NCBI GenBank assembly: GCA_041660525.1
Contig: JBAZWD010000003.1
Coordinates: 1-64,000 of the forward strand
Source of the DNA: JABCZS01 sp041660525
GTDB lineage: Bacteria; Pseudomonadota; Gammaproteobacteria; JABCZS01
Length of the DNA: 64,000 nucleotides
Direction: 5' to 3'
In this document: piece after piece, positions 16,922 through 26,011 of the stretch
Layout: every line of letters starts with the position of its first letter
Position numbering within the stretch: the stretch's first letter is position 1
Notes under the pieces: model-generated
Seen by the model: only the letters and a program-made list of their open reading frames with translations
Told to the model about the DNA's origin: nothing
The model's database searches: none
Translations under genes and position numbers: made by a program

Positions 16922-17077
16922 ATCGCGGGCGAAAGATTTTTCGCCCCTACGGATGTTGAGCTTTTCCAGATATGATGTTTTGCAGACTTTTTGGGACGTT
17001 TGAATCCCTATATTTTTGTTATCCACATATGATGAACACAAACCATCCGTAGGGGCGAAAAATCTTTCGCCCGCGAT
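16922..17077. repeat. REPIN-like inverted pair of REP sequences
   Basis: Two perfect 34-bp arms (16922-16955 and 17044-17077) in inverted orientation enclose 88 bp. Each arm is itself a REP-type unit: a GTAG tetranucleotide followed by an 8-bp hairpin (17053-17060 with 17065-17072, loop AATC). GTAG plus hairpin is the hallmark of REP elements mobilised by RAYT transposases, and paired inverted REPs form a REPIN. Short frames read across this stretch are not genes. No RAYT gene is in the window. Confidence 0.85.
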
Positions 17078-17116
17078 AATGAGAATTCCCATGCGTTACT
17101 ATATTAATCTCGACCA

Positions 17117-17144
17117 AAACAAAAAACCCCGCAGTGCGGGGTTT
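17117..17144 (-). terminator. Rho-independent terminator of the DEAD-box helicase gene
   Basis: AAACCCCGC (17124-17132) and GCGGGGTTT (17136-17144) form a 9-bp GC-rich stem with a 3-nt loop. On the minus strand it is followed by a T-run, 20 bp after the helicase stop. Confidence 0.92.
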
Positions 17145-17163
17145 GATTTTGTTTCAATGCATA

Positions 17164-18993
17164 TTAGTCATAAAGTCTTTCTTCAGCAGGTTTCTTTTCT
17201 TTAAACGGTCTATTTTGTGGACCGTAAGGTTTTTTCGTTAAAGAAGGTTGCCTTGCTGCAGGTTTTGCATCAGAACGTGTTCTAGAAGCAGGTCTTGAAT
17301 CTGAACGAGATCCTGTTCTTGCATCAAAACGCGAATCTGTATTGCCATTTGGAAAACGGCTTCTACCTTCAGGTCTTGCATCAGAACGTGGCGCAGTACT
17401 TCTATCAGAGAAACGGCTTCTACCTTCAGGTCTTGCATCAGAGCGTGGTGCAGCACTTCTATCAGAGAAATGACTTCTGCCTTCGGGTCTTGCATCAGAA
17501 CGTGGTGCAGAACTTCTATCAGAGAAACGGCTTCTGCCTTCAGGTCTTGCATCAGAGCGTGGCGCAGCACTTCTATCAGAGAAACGACTTCTGCCTTCAG
17601 GTCTTGCATCAGAGCGTGGCGCAGCACTTCTATCAGAGAAACGACTTCTGCCTTCAGGTCTTGCATCCGAACGCGGTGCAGAACTTCTATCAGAAAAACG
17701 ACTTCTTGAATCTGGGCGTGCATCTGATCTTGAATCAGCTCTTGAATCTGATCTGGAATCAGATCTGAAACTCGAACGTGGCGGACCATCAGAGAAACGA
17801 CCGCGTGAACCTGCACCAGGACGTGCACCAAATCCAGGTCTTTGCCCTGAACGTGATGATTGTGGTCTGCTGCTATTATTATTGGTTGCGCGTTGCATGC
17901 TAGGTCCAGATTCATCGCCACCTAATAAACGTTCAATCGCACGCCAATATTTTTCATCTTCACGAGAAATAAAACATAAAGCTGAACCTTCAGCAAGACC
18001 GCGGGCTGTTCTGCCTATACGGTGAATGTAATCTTCAGGTGCTTGTGGTAAATCATAATTAATAACATGCTCAATATGTGGAATATCAAGACCACGTGCT
18101 GCCACATCGGTTGCTACTAATACGCGATATTTTTGATCGCGGAATTCTTTTAAGATACGTGTACGTTGATGTTGACGTAAATCACCATGCATAGCACCCG
18201 CACCCATTTTTTCGTTTAATTTTTTCGCTAATTGATCAACTTTACGTTTAGTTTTAGCAAAAATAATCACAGAACCCGTACGCAAATCTAATTCTTTTAA
18301 CAAAGAAGCATATTTGCCATCTTCTGTTGTACGAATCACATCTTGCTTAATGCGTGCTAAAGGAGCATGTGTTGCGCCCACTTTAATACGCTGCGGATTG
18401 CTCATGAACTTTTCTGATAAAGATAAAATTCGTTTAGGCAACGTTGCAGAAAACATAAATGTTTGACGCTCTGTTGGCAGATGTTTAGCAATGGCTTCAA
18501 GTTGAATGCCAAAACCCATATCCAACATACGATCAGCTTCATCCAATACCAAAATGCGTGTATTTTTGAAGTTTAAGCTGCGACGATCGAGGTGATCATT
18601 AATACGCCCTGGCGTACCCACAATAATCCTGGGATTTTCTTTTAAGCGTAAAAACTGCTTTTGAATAGGCATACCACCGATTAAAAGGGCTGTTTTAATA
18701 TCACGGCACTTATTCAATAATTGGTGTAAAACAGTAATGACTTGTTCAGCCAATTCCCTGGTCGGCGTCATTATTAATGCGCAGGCGTTTGGGTCTTCAA
18801 TCAGCTTATTTATCAAAGGGATACTAAACGCGGCCGTTTTACCGGTCCCTGTTTGTGCAGAACCTAATATATCGTGCCCTTGCATGGCAATAGGAATGGC
18901 TTTAGCCTGGATTTCAGTAGGTTGAGCATAGTTCATCCGTACTAATGCTTCTTGCAAAGGTACAGGTAAGTTGAGGTCTTGAAATGTATTCAT
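17164..18993 (-). CDS. DEAD-box ATP-dependent RNA helicase with repetitive Arg/Ser/Asp tail (RhlE-like)
   Basis: This 609-residue protein has a complete helicase core (about 1-365): Q-motif region, AQTGTGKT, PTRELAEQ, TPGR, DEAD, SAT, then ATDVAARGLDIP and HRIGRTAR. It unwinds short RNA duplexes in RNA decay, ribosome assembly or cold adaptation. The remaining 240 residues are low-complexity, with RSDSR-type repeats and six copies of a 19-residue unit containing PRSDARPEGRS. The basic, disordered tail probably binds RNA or drives condensation, which is inference. A terminator follows the gene. The core resembles RhlE more than DeaD or RhlB. Confidence 0.93.
   Translation of the reverse strand: MNTFQDLNLPVPLQEALVRMNYAQPTEIQAKAIPIAMQGHDILGSAQTGTGKTAAFSIPLINKLIEDPNACALIMTPTRELAEQVITVLHQLLNKCRDIKTALLIGGMPIQKQFLRLKENPRIIVGTPGRINDHLDRRSLNFKNTRILVLDEADRMLDMGFGIQLEAIAKHLPTERQTFMFSATLPKRILSLSEKFMSNPQRIKVGATHAPLARIKQDVIRTTEDGKYASLLKELDLRTGSVIIFAKTKRKVDQLAKKLNEKMGAGAMHGDLRQHQRTRILKEFRDQKYRVLVATDVAARGLDIPHIEHVINYDLPQAPEDYIHRIGRTARGLAEGSALCFISREDEKYWRAIERLLGGDESGPSMQRATNNNSSRPQSSRSGQRPGFGARPGAGSRGRFSDGPPRSSFRSDSRSDSRADSRSDARPDSRSRFSDRSSAPRSDARPEGRSRFSDRSAAPRSDARPEGRSRFSDRSAAPRSDARPEGRSRFSDRSSAPRSDARPEGRSHFSDRSAAPRSDARPEGRSRFSDRSTAPRSDARPEGRSRFPNGNTDSRFDARTGSRSDSRPASRTRSDAKPAARQPSLTKKPYGPQNRPFKEKKPAEERLYD
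17355..17696. repeat. 57-bp tandem repeat, six copies, inside the helicase gene
   Basis: Six head-to-tail units with exact 57-bp spacing start at 17355, 17412, 17469, 17526, 17583 and 17640. Each encodes 19 residues (variants of SDRSAAPRSDARPEGRSRF). Units differ at a few bases, mostly silent, plus S/A/T and R/H changes. The period keeps the frame, so copy number can vary without breaking the protein. Confidence 0.93.
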
Positions 18994-19150
18994 GGATCAC
19001 TTATTTTTAGAGTAATATGGGATAGTATACTAACCATTACCCAAACACAAGCATTATTTGCTCAGATTAGTTTAAGAAATGTACAGTTGTCTATTGGGTG
19101 GCTATTTAATAAAAGCTTTATAATCAAACGCTTATCTTATAAGCCTGTCA

Positions 19151-20233
19151 TTAAGATACCATTATCGTATTAGAAAGTAAATCTTTATCTATTGGATGAG
19201 CATAGGCCTTATCTAATACATAAGGTTTACCGATATCTTCTAGTAAAACACAGTAAATTTCGTTGTTAAGGTTCTTCTTATCTAATTTAAAATAAGTCAT
19301 TAATTCTTCTAGGTTTATTGATTCAGGAATACGCAGGGGTACATTATAAGTGCACAGTATTTGGGCAATTTTATCACTGAGTTGTGGAGCTAATAAACCT
19401 AACTGCGCAGAAATAGCACTTTCAATAATCATCCCTATGGCTACGGCTTCACCGTGGCGAATTTGGTAGTTACTGGCCGCCTCCAAAGCATGCCCTACCG
19501 TATGGCCAAAATTGAGTAATTTGCGCATATTTTTTTCTTCAGGATCTTGCTCGACGATTTTACGTTTGATATCGCAACTGCGATAAATCATGTCTTGTAG
19601 ATATTGTTTGTTATGAATTGATAATGGATTTGCAGCAAGTTCTTCGAATAATTTTTTATCAGCAATAATAGCGTGTTTAATCAGCTCAACAACGCCATTA
19701 TTGAATTCTTCTTTGGGTAAGGTGAGTAAAAAATCAACATCAATATAAACCCGTATCGGTTGCGTAAAAGTACCGATGAGATTTTTACCATGAGGTGTAT
19801 TAATGCCCGTTTTTCCGCCTATGCTAGCATCAACCATCGCAAGTAAAGTTGTTGGAATATAAATAACAGGAATACCACGACAATAAGTTGCGGCAACAAA
19901 TCCTGCAACATCAGTTACAATACCGCCGCCTAATGCAATAATACAGGTATCGCGCATGCATTGTTGCGCAAGCATTTGATCTTCAATCAGTGCTTTAGTT
20001 TCGCGAGTTTTATGATTTTCACCGGCGGGGAAACTTAATAAAAAAACCGGCAAACCTGTTTGCGCTAATAGGTTTTTTATTTTTTCGCCATAGAGTGCAT
20101 TCACATTATCATCAGTAATAATAACAATTTTGCTAGCCAATTTTTTACAATAATCAGGCAGCGCCATATTATTTAATAAATTTGGAATGAAATCGATGAC
20201 GTACTTATGTTGCGTATTGATTTGTAATTGCAT
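19151..20233 (-). CDS. aroB: 3-dehydroquinate synthase
   Basis: This 360-residue enzyme, with the MQLQINTQHKY start at 20233, converts DAHP to 3-dehydroquinate using NAD and a divalent metal. Hallmarks are FPAGENHKTRET, ALGGGIVTDVAGFVAATYCRG, TLLAMVDASIGGKTGIN, then the metal-binding LNFGHTVGHALE and RHGEAVAIGM. I set the start at 20233 because AAGG lies just ahead. The longer frame to 20338 would run back through the end of aroC. It begins 11 bp after aroC and is the last gene of the 14-gene aromatic block. Confidence 0.96.
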   Translation of the reverse strand: MQLQINTQHKYVIDFIPNLLNNMALPDYCKKLASKIVIITDDNVNALYGEKIKNLLAQTGLPVFLLSFPAGENHKTRETKALIEDQMLAQQCMRDTCIIALGGGIVTDVAGFVAATYCRGIPVIYIPTTLLAMVDASIGGKTGINTPHGKNLIGTFTQPIRVYIDVDFLLTLPKEEFNNGVVELIKHAIIADKKLFEELAANPLSIHNKQYLQDMIYRSCDIKRKIVEQDPEEKNMRKLLNFGHTVGHALEAASNYQIRHGEAVAIGMIIESAISAQLGLLAPQLSDKIAQILCTYNVPLRIPESINLEELMTYFKLDKKNLNNEIYCVLLEDIGKPYVLDKAYAHPIDKDLLSNTIMVS

Positions 20234-20244
20234 GATTTTACCTT

Positions 20245-21330
20245 TTATAACTGCGCGCTGCGGTTGCGTAATAAAGCATCGACTAATACGAGTGCGCACA
20301 TGGCTTCCACAATCGGAACTGCACGAATAGCGACACAAGGATCATGTCTTGCATTTTCGGGTAATTTAAAAGTTGCAGCATTACCTGATAAATCAACAGT
20401 TTGTTGCGTTTTTTTAATGCTAGAAGTAGGTTTAAATGCAACACGCCCTAATAAAGGCATGCCAGTAGATATTCCACCTAATGTACCACCCGCACGATTG
20501 GTTTGTGTGCGTACGCCATTATCATTAACGAACGCATCATTATGTGTTGAACCTTGCATACTCGCTGCAGCAAAACCTTCGCCAATTTCAAAACCTTTTG
20601 TTGCTGGCAATCCTAACATGGCTTTTGCTAAATTAGCTTCTAATTTTTCATAAACTGGATCGCCTAAACCTGCAGGTAAATTATCAACTCGAAATTCAAT
20701 CACGCCACCTAAAGAATCACCCTCTTCACTGGCTTTTTGAATAGCAGCACGCATGCGCTCGCAGGCATCTTGATCTGGACAAAATAAGGGGCTATTTAAT
20801 GTTGTGGTTTGTAAATCTTGAATCGATTCAGGAATTTGTTTTGCACTCACATCACCCACCGCTTTAATATAGCCAGCAATTTGCACGCCAAAATAATTTA
20901 AGATTTTTGTAGCAATTGCGCCTGCTGCTACACGGCAAGCAGTTTCACGTGCAGACGCCCGACCGCCGCCACGATAATCAAATATGCCGTATTTTTCAAT
21001 GTAAGTATAATTGGCATGTCCTGGGCGTAATAAATTTTTTATCGAAGCGTATTGTGAAGAGTCTGCATCTTTATTATGAATAATAATGGAGATAGGCGTG
21101 CCGGTAGTTTTACCTTCAAAAACGCCAGAATAAATTTGGGCATTATCTGTTTCAACGCGAGGTGTTGTATAAGCTCTGCCTGGCGCACGTCGTGCCAATA
21201 CGGTATTAATTTCATCTTCATTGATTTCTAATCCTGCAGGGCATCCGTCAATGACCACACCAATCGCTTTTCCATGAGATTCACCCCAAGTGGTGATTCT
21301 GAAAATATCACCAAAAGAATTACTCGCCAT
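20245..21330 (-). CDS. aroC: Chorismate synthase
   Basis: This 361-residue enzyme removes phosphate from 5-enolpyruvylshikimate-3-phosphate to form chorismate, needing reduced FMN. Conserved blocks are TTWGESHGKAIGVVIDGCPA (13-32), RRAPGRAYTTPRVE, the Arg- and Gly-rich GGGRASARETACRVAAGA near 120-138, GGTLGGISTGMPL and the ending RHDPCVAIRAVPIVEAM. Its start overlaps the end of aroK by 11 bp, and aroB follows 11 bp later, so it is inside one transcript. Confidence 0.97.
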   Translation of the reverse strand: MASNSFGDIFRITTWGESHGKAIGVVIDGCPAGLEINEDEINTVLARRAPGRAYTTPRVETDNAQIYSGVFEGKTTGTPISIIIHNKDADSSQYASIKNLLRPGHANYTYIEKYGIFDYRGGGRASARETACRVAAGAIATKILNYFGVQIAGYIKAVGDVSAKQIPESIQDLQTTTLNSPLFCPDQDACERMRAAIQKASEEGDSLGGVIEFRVDNLPAGLGDPVYEKLEANLAKAMLGLPATKGFEIGEGFAAASMQGSTHNDAFVNDNGVRTQTNRAGGTLGGISTGMPLLGRVAFKPTSSIKKTQQTVDLSGNAATFKLPENARHDPCVAIRAVPIVEAMCALVLVDALLRNRSAQL

Positions 21331-21835
21331 TTATTATCTCCTTTGCAATTTGTTCAGGGCGTTTGCCATCGACATCTATAATGCGATCAGCGATTTTTTC
21401 ATAAATTTGATAACGTGCTTGATACACTTTTTCAAAAGAATCATCGGGCGATTCTTTATCAATAAATCCTGGGACACGACTTTGATTCATCCGCCCCTTT
21501 AATATTTTTTTGCTGGCTCTAAGATAAATAATTTGTCCGATTTCATGTAGATGTTTAATATTCGCGTCGCTTAATACACTGCCGCCGCCCAAGGCAATCA
21601 CACGGCCATCTAATTTTTCGAGTTTTAAAATGATATCAGATTCTATTTGCCTGAAAATTTCTTGCCCATGTTTTGTGTAAATGTCAGCAGCACCTAACAC
21701 TTCATTGTTTTCTCTTCGGTAATATTCTTCTAGCAAAGCATCTGTGTCATCGAAACGATAATGTAAATCGCGTGCTAGAATTTTGCCTACCGTTGTTTTC
21801 CCGCTATTTTTAAAACCACATAAGATGATATTCAT
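21320..21835 (-). CDS. aroK: Shikimate kinase
   Basis: This 171-residue P-loop kinase phosphorylates the 3-hydroxyl of shikimate. The Walker A GFKNSGKTTVG (7-17), the Asp pair in FDDTDALLEEYY (28-39), FRQIESDIIL and the Gly-rich VIALGGGSVLS (around 75-85) are all present. The N-terminal P-loop has Lys-Asn where many AroK proteins have Met-Gly, but the GxxxxGKT frame is intact. It overlaps aroA by 4 bp and aroC by 11 bp. AroL-type paralogues cannot be excluded, but the operon position fits aroK. Confidence 0.93.
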   Translation of the reverse strand: MNIILCGFKNSGKTTVGKILARDLHYRFDDTDALLEEYYRRENNEVLGAADIYTKHGQEIFRQIESDIILKLEKLDGRVIALGGGSVLSDANIKHLHEIGQIIYLRASKKILKGRMNQSRVPGFIDKESPDDSFEKVYQARYQIYEKIADRIIDVDGKRPEQIAKEIINGE

Positions 21836-23115
21836 TCAATACTCACTTGTGCTTGTAATGCTGTCATATCGGCGAAAAAATTAGGATAGCTTTTTTTAAC
21901 CCATTCCACGCCTTCAACTTTAGATTCACCTTGCGCAGCTAAAGCTGCAACAACGCAGGACATGACAATACGGTGATCGTGGTGTGATTCTAAATGTGCG
22001 CCCTTTAGATTGGATGATTTAATTTCTAAACCTTCTGGATGTTCGGTAATTTTGGCACCCATTTTTTTTAATTCTTGGGTGATGGCATTTAAGCGATCAC
22101 ATTCTTTTTCTCGCGCAATTTTCGCACCTTCAATAATAGTCATGCCTTTAGCATAACAAGCTACAACCGCTAATATCGGTACAGCATCTATCATATCGTT
22201 GACATCTATCGTTATGCCGTTTAAATCAGATGATTTATGAATGTGTAAACTGCGTTCGGATTCATTAATCGTAATATTTGCGCCCATTTGTTGTAAGCAG
22301 GCAATTATTTTCTTATCGCCTTGCACATCTGACATGTCCACATTATGAATGGTAATTTCAGACTGGGTAATAATTGCAGCAACAATGGGAAATGCTAAAG
22401 AGCTAAAATCTCCAGGCACTTGATAATCAAACGCATCAAGTTTGCTGTTTCCCGCTATTGTATAACGATTATAATTTTCATTTTTATAAACAATGCCTAA
22501 ACGATCAAACCAATTAAGCGTTAAATCGATCCATGGTTTTTCACCGGGATCTGTTACTGAAATTTCACTAGCCCCATTTGCAAAAGCACAAGCAATCAAT
22601 AAAGCTGAAACGGGCTGTGAATCTTGTCCTTGTAATTGCGTTTTGCCAGGTTTAAGTGGTCCTTTAACAATTAAAGGCGCATGACCATCATTTTTTGTTG
22701 AAACACAAAATACATTTAATTGTGATAAACCGTCTATTAAAGGTTGCGCAGGTCGGTTAAAGCGAATAGATTCATCTCCGGTAAATACAACATAATTTTT
22801 AAGCAAGGCAGCGATTGCAGCAACAAATCGCAACACTTGTCCTGAGTTACCGCAATCGATAATATTATCAGGATTTTTTATAAAACCTGAATTACCGGTA
22901 ATAAAAATTGTTTTTTCTTTTTGAGTGATTTGCGCGCCCAATTGGTTGCACGCATTGATCATGGCTGTAGCATCAGGCGATGGTAAATAATTTTCTATTG
23001 TGCTTTTCCCTTTTGAAAGCGAGGCAAATAAAATGGCACGTAAAGTATGTGACTTTGAAGGTGAAGCTGTAATGCTTCCTTGCAAACCAGAAGGTATAAC
23101 TTTAAATAACGACAT
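21832..23115 (-). CDS. aroA: 3-phosphoshikimate 1-carboxyvinyltransferase (EPSP synthase)
   Basis: This 427-residue two-domain enzyme joins PEP to shikimate-3-phosphate. Markers are ITASPSKSHTLRAILFASLS (16-35), NCGNSGQVLRF (which keeps the Gly-Asn-Ser-Gly-Gln core of the PEP site, though with Q-V-L-R rather than the common T-A-x-R), the S3P-binding GQDSQPVSALLIACAFA, and REKECDRLNAIT near residue 336. It is in the aromatic block between pheA (9 bp gap) and aroK (4 bp overlap). Confidence 0.96.
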   Translation of the reverse strand: MSLFKVIPSGLQGSITASPSKSHTLRAILFASLSKGKSTIENYLPSPDATAMINACNQLGAQITQKEKTIFITGNSGFIKNPDNIIDCGNSGQVLRFVAAIAALLKNYVVFTGDESIRFNRPAQPLIDGLSQLNVFCVSTKNDGHAPLIVKGPLKPGKTQLQGQDSQPVSALLIACAFANGASEISVTDPGEKPWIDLTLNWFDRLGIVYKNENYNRYTIAGNSKLDAFDYQVPGDFSSLAFPIVAAIITQSEITIHNVDMSDVQGDKKIIACLQQMGANITINESERSLHIHKSSDLNGITIDVNDMIDAVPILAVVACYAKGMTIIEGAKIAREKECDRLNAITQELKKMGAKITEHPEGLEIKSSNLKGAHLESHHDHRIVMSCVVAALAAQGESKVEGVEWVKKSYPNFFADMTALQAQVSIE

Positions 23116-23124
23116 ATAATTACC

Positions 23125-24207
23125 TTATAAAATTGCAACCGGATAAGATCCTAAGACCGTGACCATTCCTGCCCCGCCTTCTAATCTTTTCAAAGCCTTT
23201 TTAACATTTTCATCTTCTTGATGGCCTTCAATGTCAATAAAAAAGACGTAACGCCAATTGCGGCTTTTAAAAGGTCGCGAAGTAATAGCCGTTAAATTAA
23301 TACCATTTTCATGAAAGGGTAAAATTAATTCAATTAACGCACCCGGCGTATGAGGTGTTGCGAATATTAATGAAGTTTTATCAGAACCGCTAGGTCTTAC
23401 TTTTTGTTTACCAATAACAATAAAACGCGTTGCATTATGTTTATCGGTTTCAATATTCGCATGGACAATATTCAGATTATAAATATTGGCGGCTAATTCA
23501 CCTGCGATACACGCAGCACCTTTTTCTGTTTGTGCCAGTGCAGCGCCGGCCGCATTACTTTTTACTGGAATACGTTGCACATTGGGTAAATGTGTGTTCA
23601 GCCATTCTTTGCATTGTTCAAAGGAATGAGAATGTGAGTACACACGATCAATGGGTAAAGTGTCATCTTTACTTCTTAATAAATTTTGATGAACCGGCAA
23701 AATATGTTCACCGCAAATAAATAAATTGGAATTAATAATTAAGTCTAAGGCAGGATTAACAACACCTGCTATGGAATTTTCAAAGGGTATTAAACCATAA
23801 TGCGCTTCACCGCTTTCAACAGTGGCAAATACTTCTTCGAGCGTATCTTGTGGGAGAATATCTATTTGATGTCCAAAATGACGTAATGCGCAGGCATGTG
23901 AAAATGTTCCTATTGGTCCTAGAAATGCAATTTTTTGTTGTTGCTGCAAAGCCAAACAGACTCGCATAATTTCTTGAAAAATATGCCCAACATCTTCTTT
24001 GTTCAATACACCGTGATAATCTTGCATAATGCGACGCAATATTTCCGCTTCACGCTCTGGGCGATAATATTCTGGCGCATCTAAATTTGCTTTAATTTTT
24101 GAAACTTCAACCGCTAAATTAGCTCTATCATTAATCAGATCGCAAATGCGTTGATCCACGGTATCGATTTTTTCACGTATCTCTTTTAGTTGGTCATGCG
24201 CGCTCAT
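23125..24207 (-). CDS. pheA: Bifunctional chorismate mutase / prephenate dehydratase (P-protein)
   Basis: This 360-residue protein has an AroQ-type chorismate mutase (about 1-90), a prephenate dehydratase domain (about 93-270, with FLGPIGTFSHACALRHFG and the catalytic NNATRF-like block, here HNATRFIVIG) and a C-terminal ACT domain (about 278-360). It takes chorismate through prephenate to phenylpyruvate. In the ACT domain GALIELI is kept. The usual ESRP phenylalanine-binding motif reads TSRP, so feedback may be changed. It overlaps the DAHP synthase gene by 4 bp. Confidence 0.96.
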   Translation of the reverse strand: MSAHDQLKEIREKIDTVDQRICDLINDRANLAVEVSKIKANLDAPEYYRPEREAEILRRIMQDYHGVLNKEDVGHIFQEIMRVCLALQQQQKIAFLGPIGTFSHACALRHFGHQIDILPQDTLEEVFATVESGEAHYGLIPFENSIAGVVNPALDLIINSNLFICGEHILPVHQNLLRSKDDTLPIDRVYSHSHSFEQCKEWLNTHLPNVQRIPVKSNAAGAALAQTEKGAACIAGELAANIYNLNIVHANIETDKHNATRFIVIGKQKVRPSGSDKTSLIFATPHTPGALIELILPFHENGINLTAITSRPFKSRNWRYVFFIDIEGHQEDENVKKALKRLEGGAGMVTVLGSYPVAIL

Positions 24208-25262
24208 AGTGCCGCCCTTCTTGCTTTCACAGCATCAGCAAGTTGATGTAAAACAGGCAATGTACTCTCCCAATCTATGCATGCATCTGTGATGCTTTGC
24301 CCGTAGACTAATTTATCTTTTTCTATCAAAGCTTGATGACCTGCAACTAAATTGCTTTCTATCATAAGGCCACAAATATCTTTCGAACCTTGCGCCACTT
24401 GCTTTGCAATATCTGCTGCAACTAATGATTGCTTATTATGATCTTTTTGACTATTACCATGACTGCAATCAATCATAATACGTTGTTTTAGATTATTTTC
24501 TGCAAGTAGTTTTGCTGTTTGTGCAATATGTGCTGCATCATAATTAGGACCGGTAGTTGAGCCACGTAAAATAACATGGGTATCAGTATTACCTTTTGTG
24601 CCTACAATAACGGGCACACCTAATTTACTCACGCTTAAAAAATGATGTGAACCTTGGCTTGAACGCATGGCATCGATGGCAATTTTAATATTACCGTCCG
24701 TACCATTTTTAAAACCTACGGGCATGGACAAACCCGATGCTAATTCACGATGCACTTGGCTTTCAGTGGTACGTGCACCAATAGCGCCCCACGATACAAC
24801 ATCACTGATATATTGTGGAATAATTACGTCCAAAAACTCAGTACCTACGGGTAAGCCCATTTGGGTTAAATCAATTAATAATTTTCTTGCTTTGGCTAAG
24901 CCTAAATTAATATCAAAACTATTATCTAAATGTGGATCGTTAATTAAACCTTTCCAACCCACGGTCGTGCGTGGCTTTTCAAAATATACGCGCATGATAA
25001 TATGTAATTCATTTTTAAAATCCGCGCGCGCTTTTGCTAATTTTTCACCGTAAGAGATAGCTGCATCCACATCGTGGATAGAGCATGGGCCTACGACAAC
25101 CATCAAACGATCATCTAAACCGTGAATAATATCGCTAGCTGCTTGACGGTACTCAATGATTTCTTTGGCCGCGTCTAGTTTTAAAGGATATTGCGATATC
25201 AATAAAGCGGGCGAAGGAATGGGCTCTAAATGACTAATCCGAATATCATCTGTCGTTAACAT
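24204..25262 (-). CDS. 3-deoxy-7-phosphoheptulonate (DAHP) synthase, type I
   Basis: This 352-residue enzyme condenses PEP and erythrose-4-phosphate, the first step to all aromatics. It is the type I alpha form: VVGPCSIHDVDAAISYGEKL (55-74), IMRVYFEKPRTTVGWKGLIN (92-111), GARTTESQVHRELASGLS and IMIDCSHGNSQKDH. The AroF/AroG/AroH specificity for Tyr, Phe or Trp cannot be read with certainty. Position between trpA (1-bp overlap) and pheA (4-bp overlap) makes control by TrpR plausible. Confidence 0.95.
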   Translation of the reverse strand: MLTTDDIRISHLEPIPSPALLISQYPLKLDAAKEIIEYRQAASDIIHGLDDRLMVVVGPCSIHDVDAAISYGEKLAKARADFKNELHIIMRVYFEKPRTTVGWKGLINDPHLDNSFDINLGLAKARKLLIDLTQMGLPVGTEFLDVIIPQYISDVVSWGAIGARTTESQVHRELASGLSMPVGFKNGTDGNIKIAIDAMRSSQGSHHFLSVSKLGVPVIVGTKGNTDTHVILRGSTTGPNYDAAHIAQTAKLLAENNLKQRIMIDCSHGNSQKDHNKQSLVAADIAKQVAQGSKDICGLMIESNLVAGHQALIEKDKLVYGQSITDACIDWESTLPVLHQLADAVKARRAAL

Positions 25263-26011
25263 TATTTATTTCCTAAAGGGTTAATTGAAGTTGCCAATTT
25301 CGTAAGATCATCAGCAGAAATTCCAGATTCGATGGCTTGAATAAAATAAGAACCGACTACAAATCCATCGGCCATAGAAATCGCGGCGCTGCTTGCAGTT
25401 CTATCTGCAATACCAAAACCAATGATGACAGGCATATCGGTTATTTTTTTTATTTGCGCTAATTTTTCTTTTACATCTGAAGGTAAATCTTTTCTCACGC
25501 CAGTTGTGCCTTTTTGACAGGCATAATATAAAAAGCCGCGTCCTTGTTTTGCAAGTTCTTGTAAACGCTCTGGAGTTGTTGTCGGTGCAATGACGGCAAT
25601 AGGCGCTAAATCCAATTCTGCACAAGTTTTTAAATGATCGTCAGCCTCAAAAAAAGGTAAATCAACCACTAAAACTCCATCAACACCTGCTTGTTTTGCT
25701 TGCTGCAAAACATTCGGTTTTAATATGGGATTATAATAAGTAAATAAAACAATCGGGATTTCACTCTCGATGCGTATGTTTTTAATTAAATTAAATACAT
25801 CATTTAGCGTCGTATGTGCATCTAGTGCCCGTTGCATAGCGCGCTGAATAACAACACCATCAGCAATGGGATCAGAAAATGGCACACCAATTTCTAATAA
25901 ATTAACACCGCCTTTAATTAAGGCGCGTATCATGGTGATATCACTATCCCCTGCTGTAACATACGCTGCAAACACTTTGCCTTGATTAAATGCATTTTGA
26001 ATTCTATTCAT
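25262..26011 (-). CDS. trpA: Tryptophan synthase alpha subunit
   Basis: This 249-residue TIM-barrel subunit splits indole-3-glycerol phosphate and passes indole to TrpB. Conserved segments are AYVTAGD (16-22), LLEIGVPFSDPIADGVVIQ (36-54, with the catalytic Glu and Asp), VDGVLVVDLPFFE and FGIADRTASSA. The family's usual DLPPEE reads DLPFFE. It abuts trpB with no spacer and overlaps the DAHP synthase gene by one base. At 249 residues it is somewhat shorter than E. coli TrpA. Confidence 0.96.
   Translation of the reverse strand: MNRIQNAFNQGKVFAAYVTAGDSDITMIRALIKGGVNLLEIGVPFSDPIADGVVIQRAMQRALDAHTTLNDVFNLIKNIRIESEIPIVLFTYYNPILKPNVLQQAKQAGVDGVLVVDLPFFEADDHLKTCAELDLAPIAVIAPTTTPERLQELAKQGRGFLYYACQKGTTGVRKDLPSDVKEKLAQIKKITDMPVIIGFGIADRTASSAAISMADGFVVGSYFIQAIESGISADDLTKLATSINPLGNK

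Noticed and set aside
16904..17204. Two short frames of about 62 codons around the repeat
   Set aside because: They are made of the inverted REP arms and the helicase terminator. No ribosome-binding site or protein-like composition.
17355..17696. Possible CRISPR-like regular repeat
   Set aside because: Units are head to tail with no unique spacers and are in frame with a protein.
17238..17921. Long open frames on both strands across the helicase tail
   Set aside because: They are by-products of the 57-bp repeat, whose length is a multiple of three. The real frame is the helicase.
20228..20653. Plus-strand frame of 141 codons
   Set aside because: It is antisense to aroC, which is complete and conserved.
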